A stretch of DNA of 38,679 nt from Chrysochromulina tobinii (lineage: Eukaryota > Haptophyta > Prymnesiales > Chrysochromulinaceae): the NCBI GenBank assembly GCA_001275005.1, contig JWZX01003071.1, positions 1-38,679 on the forward strand, read 5' to 3'. The notes under the pieces are model-generated. The model saw only the letters and a list, made by a program, of their open reading frames with translations, was not told the DNA's origin and did no database searches. Position 1 is the first letter of the stretch, and each line of letters begins with the position of its first letter. The position numbers and the translations under genes are program-made. Positions 33,063-38,679 of this stretch are shown here, piece by piece.

Positions 33063-35762
33063 ATGTGTGACGATGACGTCCCCCCAACACCTCAGAAACC
33101 CGTTCCCACACTGCTCCCACAGACTACCCTCTCTTCGCGGGCCTTTTCTATGGACGAACCGACTTCTCTCGCCTCGTCCGTGCCCGCCGCGCTGCTCAAG
33201 AAGCTGCAGTCGCGCGGTGGCAGCGATCGGAGACTCACGACCTCACTCAAGGAAAACAAGGAGAATGACGACGACACGTCTACCGCGCCGACGCCGGAGA
33301 AGCCCACAAGAATGCCCTCCGACCGGCTCTCACCATGTGCCCGTGAGGCACAGCGGCTTGAAGAGAAGCGACGGCTGCGGCGCCTCGAGCAGGATACTGC
33401 GCGTGAGCGCGCGGCGCTCACCGACGAGACCTCTGAATTCAAGGAAATGATCACGCTTTTCAGAGAGAAGAATGTCACCGACGCAGTGGCCGCAGGCGCC
33501 GCTGCGTCGGCCGAGCGGCTGCGTGTCTGCGTGCGCAAGCGGCCGCTCCTACCGTCCGAGCTGCAGGCCAACGAGTTCGATGTGATCACTGCGTTCGGCC
33601 GCCGTGCTGTCCTGCATCAGACGCGACGCCGTGTCAACCTCGAGCGCTGCCTCGAGAACCATAGTTTCACATTCGATGCTGTCTTCGACGAGGCTGCGGG
33701 CACGGAGGCCGTGTACGCGGCGACGGCGCGCCCGCTCGTTCGCGGCGTCCTTACCGCCGGTGGCCGCATGACGTGCTTCGCGTACGGCCAGACCGGTAGT
33801 GGCAAGACGTACACCATGGAGGGCGGCGGCGGCGGCGCTGAGTCAGGCCTGTACTCGCTTGTTGCTCGGGACTGCTTCGCCGCGGTCGAGGCAGCGGCGG
33901 CAGCGGGGACGCCGCTGCGCCTGAGCATGAGCATGTTCGAGATCTACCGCGAGACCGTCTTCGACATCCTCACGCCCCAGCCATCGACGTCCAAGGTATC
34001 TGTACTCGAGGACGCCGCAAGCGAGGTGGGTACTCTGCCTACCTCTCTGACTGTGCATGCTGATTGCCTCCTTCATCTCTGTACTCGAGGACGCCGCAAG
34101 CGAGGTGGGTACTCTGCCTTCCTCTCTGACTGTGCATGCTGATTGCCTCCCTCATCTCTGTACTCGAGGACGCCGCAAGCGAGGTGATTGCTAGGTGATT
34201 GCCACTGATGACCTCATGAGGACGCCGCGAGCGAGGTGCGCCTGGTGGGTCTGACAACGAGTGCTTCTCTCGTTGCATGCTCACGAATGACTCCCGCAAC
34301 TGAATGGCATGCAAGTGGAACTAGTGGGTCTCACTGAGTGCATGCTGATTGCCTCCCTCATCAGGTGCAACTAGTGGGTCTCACCGAGCAACGGCCCGCC
34401 GACGCCGAGCAGGTAGCCGCGCTGCTCGAAACGGCGCGTGCCGTGCGACGCACCGGTAGCAACGGCGTCAATGAGCGCTCATCGCGCAGCCACGCGGTGG
34501 TGCAGTTCGTCCTCCGTGCCGAGTCGACTGCGGCCGAGGGCGCGACACTGGGGGCGACACTGGGCAAGATTACTCTCGTGGACCTGGCGGGGAGCGAGCG
34601 GGCGGCGGACACGATGGAGGCGCGAAGCGGCGACGCGCGTGTGCATGCGGAAGGTGCGGCCATCAACCAGTCGCTCCTGTCCCTCAAGGAATGCATTCGT
34701 GCCATGGAGAAGGGCGCTCATCACGTCCCGTTTCGTGGCTCGAAGCTCACGCAGGTGCTGTGATTGCACCTGATGACTCCCCTGATTGCCTCCCTCATCA
34801 TCTCGCAGGTGCTCTGATTGCACCTGATGACTCACCTGATTGCCTCCATCATCATCTCGCAGGTGCTCTGATTGCACCTGATGACTTGCCTGATTGCCTC
34901 CATCATCATCTCGCAGGTGCTGCGCGACTCATTCCTTGCGGACGCATCGACGACGGTGATGATCGCGCATGTGGCGCCTGCGAACTGCACGAGTGAATCC
35001 GCACTCAACACGCTGCGCTATGCCGAGCGCCTCAAGGCAGTAGCTGCTGCCTCCACCGCCTCCACCGGCTCCACCGCCTCCATCTGCGTCGCTTCTCCCG
35101 CCAACGGCACTGCCTCCGCTGCCAGTGCTGCCAGTGCTGCCTCTCCGGCTGGCGCGCCGCCTGCCGTGCGTACCGGTATGCCCTACGCTCTGGCCGGTGC
35201 GGAAAGCGGCCTGCCGCCGCCGCCTGCCTCGCCAGCACGCCGGCCACCGCGCACGCCACTGCCGCTGCCGCCTGCCTCGCCAGCACGCCGGGCCACCGAA
35301 GGCCAGGCCGGCTTGCGCAGCGCCGTACCGAGCAGCCCTAAGGTCTTCAAGCCCGCCGCCGCCGCAAGCCCCGCCGGCCGCACCGCCGGTGCAGTCGCCG
35401 CGTTGAATGCATACATCGACGCTTCTTCTGCGGGCTCCTGCAGCGCCGTCGCGGGCTCCTGCAGCGCCGTCGCGGGCTCCTGCAGCGCCGTCGACGCCTC
35501 TTCAGCGGGCTCAGCTGCGGCCTCCGCTGTCGACGTCTGCCGCGATCTGCTGCGCGTCGCGTACGATGCCGACGGCTGGAAGCAGGAACTGAGCTACCTC
35601 GACGCCCTCGCGACTCGCCCAGGCGGGGTCGAGGTCGGGCGATACTTTGATCGGTTGGAGACGGTGATGAGCGAGCGGCTGCAGCTGCTTCACGCCCTAC
35701 AGGCCCGTGTGCCGCAGCTGCGCGCGCACTACTGCGGCGACGCGCTCGATGCGTCGCGCTAG
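33063..35762 (+). CDS. Kinesin-13 family microtubule motor/depolymerase, three exons
   Basis: Exons 33063-34025, 34365-34754 and 34917-35762, all phase 0, give 732 residues; a second in-frame ATG at 33150 (MDEPTSLASS) is possible. The motor lies after a charged neck (EFKEMITLFREKN), an internal position as in kinesin-13: RLRVCVRKRPLLPSE, FAYGQTGSGKTYTMEG (P-loop), switch I NERSSRSHAVVQF, switch II LVDLAGSERAADT, then LLSLKECIRAMEKGAHHVPF and LTQVLRDSF, ending LNTLRYAERLKAV. The order and wording (CVRKRPL, LKECIRA) favour kinesin-13, which depolymerises microtubule ends in mitosis and flagellar length control. Its usual KVD finger in loop L2 reads RVN here (RRRVNLERCLENHSF). The C-terminal region is Ala/Pro/Ser-rich with AGSCSAV repeats and a final helical segment. 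Both introns consist of tandem repeats. Confidence 0.85.
34026..34364 (+). other. Kinesin intron 1 (339 bp) with duplicated splice junctions
   Basis: The donor follows AGCGAG at 34025; the acceptor CTCATCAG ends at 34364; SE is joined to VQLVGLT. A 79-bp unit covering the end of exon 1 and the start of the intron repeats at 34002, 34081 and 34160 (third copy partial). A fourth, diverged exon-end copy lies near 34218, followed by GTGCGCCTGGTGGGTCTGAC, a copy of the next exon's start. Another copy of that start lies near 34316-34336. Repeats of 79 bp break the frame, so only the first donor with the last acceptor gives intact protein. Confidence 0.75.
34755..34916 (+). other. Kinesin intron 2: three 54-bp tandem units, each GT...AG
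   Basis: The intron is exactly 3 x 54 bp (34755-34808, 34809-34862, 34863-34916). Every unit starts GTGCT and ends CTCGCAG, and contains TGATTGCACCTGATGACT and TGATTGCCTCC. Exon 2 ends ACGCAG and exon 3 begins GTGCTG, so unit borders repeat the exon junction. Each unit holds an in-frame TGA, so any retained unit stops translation. Confidence 0.85.
35430..35492 (+). repeat. Three 21-bp tandem repeats in the kinesin tail
   Basis: Three copies of a 21-bp unit starting GCGGGCTCCTGCAGC encode AGSCSAV each, in frame, in the low-complexity region after the motor domain. Confidence 0.85.
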
Positions 35763-36763
35763 ATAGCACTGCGAAGCCAGTTCGTGGGGGCGAGAGACCG
35801 GGCAGCGGGGATGACGAAGCCGCTCGTGGATGACGAAGCCACACGTGGGGATGACGAAGCCGCTCGTTCCGTGGGGATGACGAAGCCACACGATACGAGC
35901 GGCAGCAGTGGTGGCAGTGCACAGGGCCTGCAGTTCTGATTCGAGATCATACGAGATTGTGGCACACGGTGCGTGCGACACCACTTTGGAAAGTCTCTGC
36001 ATGTGCGCGGTGCGAGAGAGAGAAGGTGGAGGAGAGAGACCGAGAGAGAAAGGTCTGCGAGTCAGACACGAGACGACAATGACGAGAGCGGAGACAGCGA
36101 TCCAGCGTGGAGAGAAGCGAGAAACGGGAGAGATAGAGTACAGAGTTGCGGTCACTCTGGAGAGTGTACTGGCGAGAGTGTGGAGTACTCAGAAGTCTCA
36201 GACGCCGAGGGTCCGAGTGATGAGTGTGCGTCGCAGCCCGTGCCACGCTGGCCGGACGCTCTCGTAGCTCGCCGCGCGCCGCCAACTTGGCGTAGGCCGC
36301 GACCGGACCGTCACCGTGCGGCTGCCGAGCCGGCCGGCGAGCGGCGTGCGCGGTGGTATCTGCCGGTGGCCGGTGCGGCGCCGGGCCCCGGTGCCCGCGT
36401 GGCCGTGGGGCGGCACGTCGTGCGGCCATTTTCGGGACCGCGCACGTCGAACAAGATATCGAAAAAACCCTAAACCGCAATGTTGAATCTTGAATGTATG
36501 ATTCGTATCCGCCGTGCGGATCGAGAGACGATGACACGAATACATTGCGGCAGCTGCAACAGTAGCTGCACAGTATCGAGTATGCGTGCAGGGGCGGTGT
36601 GGGCAGCGGATGACATGGAATGTCGGCCCGTCAGTCTTCGAGATATGTCAGCTGATGTCGACGCCCGACCGAGCCGAGCCAGTGCCGTGCCCCGCAACAC
36701 GCAAGGCGCCGAAAAAAGAACGTTCATCGCTCTACACGGTTCCTCCCTTGACTCCATAATATC
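35763..36763. other. 1-kb region between convergent genes
   Basis: It lies between the stop of the kinesin and the stop of the leftward gene ending at 36764. Apart from the GATGACGAAGCC repeats it has a purine-rich stretch (about 36008-36180, GAGAGA words) and a GC-rich stretch (36240-36440). Frames here show no convincing codon character. Confidence 0.4.
35807..35892. repeat. Short GATGACGAAGCC tandem repeats after the kinesin stop
   Basis: Four copies of GATGACGAAGCC with CGCTCGT or ACACG spacers lie within about 130 bp after the kinesin stop codon, probably in its 3'UTR. No function is apparent. Confidence 0.7.
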
Positions 36764-38679
36764 TCATGATTCCACATCACTGTGCTGCAGCAGCATCAAG
36801 CCCCGTGCTTCATACAGCCGCGCCTCCATGTACTCATACTCATCGTTGCACCAGCGGTAATCCTCTTGGAGAAGGCGCGTGCTCGACATCGCCCCAGCCA
36901 CCGCCCGGAGGCGCTTGTCAAAGCGAGAGTCTGCTACGAACGCGCTGGCGCGGAGGGCCTCATCGCGGCTGAAGCACGCCTTACCCTCGCTGTCCCAGTG
37001 GAACAGGGTCGATGCCCCCGATGTATCCGTCTCAGATGGTGTGACAGCTGCACCTCCTGGGAGCACGGCAAGTGGCAACGGGCGTACTCGCCCGGTGCCA
37101 GCGATGAGTTGATCGATCGCCGCTGCCACGCCACCACCATGGCCATCGACTGCGGGTGCCACGAGCAGGTCAAGCGCCTCCATGCCGACCGGCATGACCA
37201 GATCCGCACCGGCCATCTCTCCGCCCTCAACCGGCACTCTGTAGCGCGCCGACTCGACATCATCCCTTGTCTCTGTCGACAGGCCGCACCGGGTGAAGAT
37301 AGCACGCAGTTGCACAGGCGAGAGGTTGTTCACGACCACTTTCGAACCAGCGACGCGCTTCCGAGCGACGCGTCTCGAATCAGATTCGATGCGTATGTTG
37401 GCCGTGTCGATCCCCAGCGCCTCGAGCCAGCGACGCGCGCTCGCCTCGAACGCCGCGTCCGTCTCCCATTTTTCTGGTGTGCCATACCACGAGTAGTGGT
37501 GCGGGCGCTCAAGCACGACCCGCAGCCCCGCTTGCATGGTGTACTTGTAGTCCGAGCCGGCGGCTCCGTCCGCGGGCAGCGTCGCGGACGACCAGTGATT
37601 GCACTCGTCGCGCAGCTTGCGGAGCGGCGGCGTCGGCACGCTCAGCAATTCCATCTCATTCGAGGCATGAGGATCCTCAAAGCCGCCCCCATCTGCGAGG
37701 TGCGGGCTCCATGAGGCAAGCGAGCCTGTGCCTTCTGCGGCGGCCGCTCTCTCACGCGCGCCACGCAAGCCGGTGCGCCGCACAGCAAGGATATTGTCAT
37801 AAGAGCCGAGGGAGAGCCAAACGAGCTCGCCATCTTTGGACGGGTCGTCCGCATTCTTCGTCTTCTCGGCGTCGATGAGGCGCTCCACAGCCTTCTTCTT
37901 CATCAGTTCGGGGTGCACCCGGGTGATGCAGCCCTTCTTCACGGCCAGCTCTTGCCAGTCGCGAGGGCGAATCTTACAACCACTAAGGTCCACGAGAGCC
38001 GGAGGCTTACTCTTCTCTACAGGCTGAAGCTCGACGTCGTCGTGGCGCGACCCACATGTTTGCATGTCCGTATATGTACGCTCAGGGTAGCCATCCTCAT
38101 TGTAGATGGAGCCCCAAGACCAGCCAGAGCAGACGACGACTCGGAATGGCACAAAAGGGAGCCTGTGCTCCGACGCGTAGCTCACAAGGCTCGCCAGGCG
38201 CGCCTCGCTCTCGCACACGATCAGGTCGGGCAGCGTGGTTGGTCCGCGGCAGAGGGGTGACCCCTCTTGCCCGAACGCATAGTTGGCATCCAGACAGAGA
38301 CGCGCCGGCAGGCCGGCGAAGAAGTAGCGAATGAGGTCCAGACGAGCACGGAATGTCGAGAGGCCCACTGGGCGCCCAAGGAGGATGTCGTAGATGACGC
38401 CAAACTCATTGTACGTGCACGCATCGCACTCATAGCGCACGATGCCAGCAGCATCGCCCGCCCGGCCCACCGAGCCAGCCCAACGCTCCTCCAAGAGTGT
38501 TTTCAGCATGTTCCCGCCGCTAGCTCGAACGTCGGCAGCCGAAAGGACGTACGCTGGTCGGCTCGCCTCACGCATCAGATCCACGCTGCCAGCCGACGAT
38601 GCCTCGGGCTCTTCAGACGGGAAGACGACGTGCAGCAGCACCTCATCGGCGTGCCGTGGGCGCGGTCTTCCCCACAGGG
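36764..38679 (-). CDS. Unknown protein with BTB/T1-like N-terminus, open at the right edge
   Basis: The frame runs leftward from the window edge to a stop at 36766-36764, over 635 residues. The first recognisable in-frame start codon is only a GTG (38641) and good protein (ADEVLLHVVFPSEEPEAS) continues upstream, so the 5' end is missing. Residues about 30-110 of the visible part resemble a BTB/T1 (KCTD-type) fold: LSAADVRASGGNMLKTLLEE, RYECDACTYNEFGVIYDILL, LDLIRYFFAGLP. The remainder has no domain known to me; notable are VVVCSGWSWGSIYNEDGY, KIRPRDWQELAVKKGCI and SSTRLLQEDYRWCNDEYEY. BTB/T1 domains mediate oligomerisation or binding to cullin-3. The assignment rests on pattern only. Confidence 0.6.
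   Translation of the reverse strand, partial: LWGRPRPRHADEVLLHVVFPSEEPEASSAGSVDLMREASRPAYVLSAADVRASGGNMLKTLLEERWAGSVGRAGDAAGIVRYECDACTYNEFGVIYDILLGRPVGLSTFRARLDLIRYFFAGLPARLCLDANYAFGQEGSPLCRGPTTLPDLIVCESEARLASLVSYASEHRLPFVPFRVVVCSGWSWGSIYNEDGYPERTYTDMQTCGSRHDDVELQPVEKSKPPALVDLSGCKIRPRDWQELAVKKGCITRVHPELMKKKAVERLIDAEKTKNADDPSKDGELVWLSLGSYDNILAVRRTGLRGARERAAAAEGTGSLASWSPHLADGGGFEDPHASNEMELLSVPTPPLRKLRDECNHWSSATLPADGAAGSDYKYTMQAGLRVVLERPHHYSWYGTPEKWETDAAFEASARRWLEALGIDTANIRIESDSRRVARKRVAGSKVVVNNLSPVQLRAIFTRCGLSTETRDDVESARYRVPVEGGEMAGADLVMPVGMEALDLLVAPAVDGHGGGVAAAIDQLIAGTGRVRPLPLAVLPGGAAVTPSETDTSGASTLFHWDSEGKACFSRDEALRASAFVADSRFDKRLRAVAGAMSSTRLLQEDYRWCNDEYEYMEARLYEARGLMLLQHSDVES

Noticed and set aside
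36782-37714. Plus-strand frame of 310 codons over the right-edge gene
   Set aside because: His/Arg-rich antisense shadow with no motif.

Overview
This window looks like nuclear DNA of a GC-rich unicellular eukaryotic alga. A haptophyte of the Emiliania/Prymnesium/Chrysochromulina kind is my best guess, from style rather than from any search. The evidence is: eukaryote-only genes (coatomer beta, a kinesin-13, a tetraspanin-like protein), long mostly intronless frames with G/C at nearly every third codon position, short introns including one GC-AG intron, a UGA-decoding selenoprotein, a protein with a plastid-type signal sequence, and many low-complexity insertions. I see no rRNA, tRNA, CRISPR array or recognisable transposase.

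Layout. 1-3437: the start of a leftward gene cut by the window edge (possibly N-myristoylated); a two-exon leftward zinc-knuckle-like gene whose last exon lies in a degenerate tandem duplication; and, head to head with it, a protein joining an SGNH-hydrolase-like domain, a chromo-barrel, a small Cys/His motif and a coiled coil. 4017-4572: last exon of a Lys-rich leftward gene. 5757-16540: a giant locus in two overlapping frames encoding NACHT STAND ATPase, RelA/SpoT-like segment, LRRs, Roc-COR GTPase, zinc ribbon and ADP-ribosyltransferase. One missing base near 10413 separates the frames. 17272-18591: unknown leftward protein. 19155-22372: divergent pair, pectin acetylesterase/Notum-like hydrolase (leftward) and aldo-keto reductase with a C-terminal membrane segment (rightward). 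23230-27291: coatomer beta and a four-pass membrane protein. 27528-31928: a leftward receptor-like protein (signal peptide, Pro-rich stalk, one membrane span, EF-hands, then a frame change into an unknown C-terminal domain) and a leftward plastid-type protein. 32403-35762: divergent pair, a selenoprotein M-like gene with an in-frame UGA and a strong SECIS candidate, and a kinesin-13 whose two introns carry related tandem repeats. 36764-38679: leftward gene open at the right edge, with a BTB/T1-like N-terminus.

How things fit together. The window is a mosaic of housekeeping genes (COPI coat, microtubule motor, ER redox selenoprotein) and accessory genes. The giant NACHT-LRR-Roc-COR-ART locus is the most interesting candidate system: it combines NLR-type sensing, two NTP-driven switches and a NAD-consuming effector in what was probably one chain of about 3,590 residues. 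Three head-to-head gene pairs share spacers of 184-201 bp, which suggests compact bidirectional promoters. The introns that can be defined are built of short tandem repeats, and several are bounded by duplicated splice-site sequence, which suggests recent or continuing intron gain.
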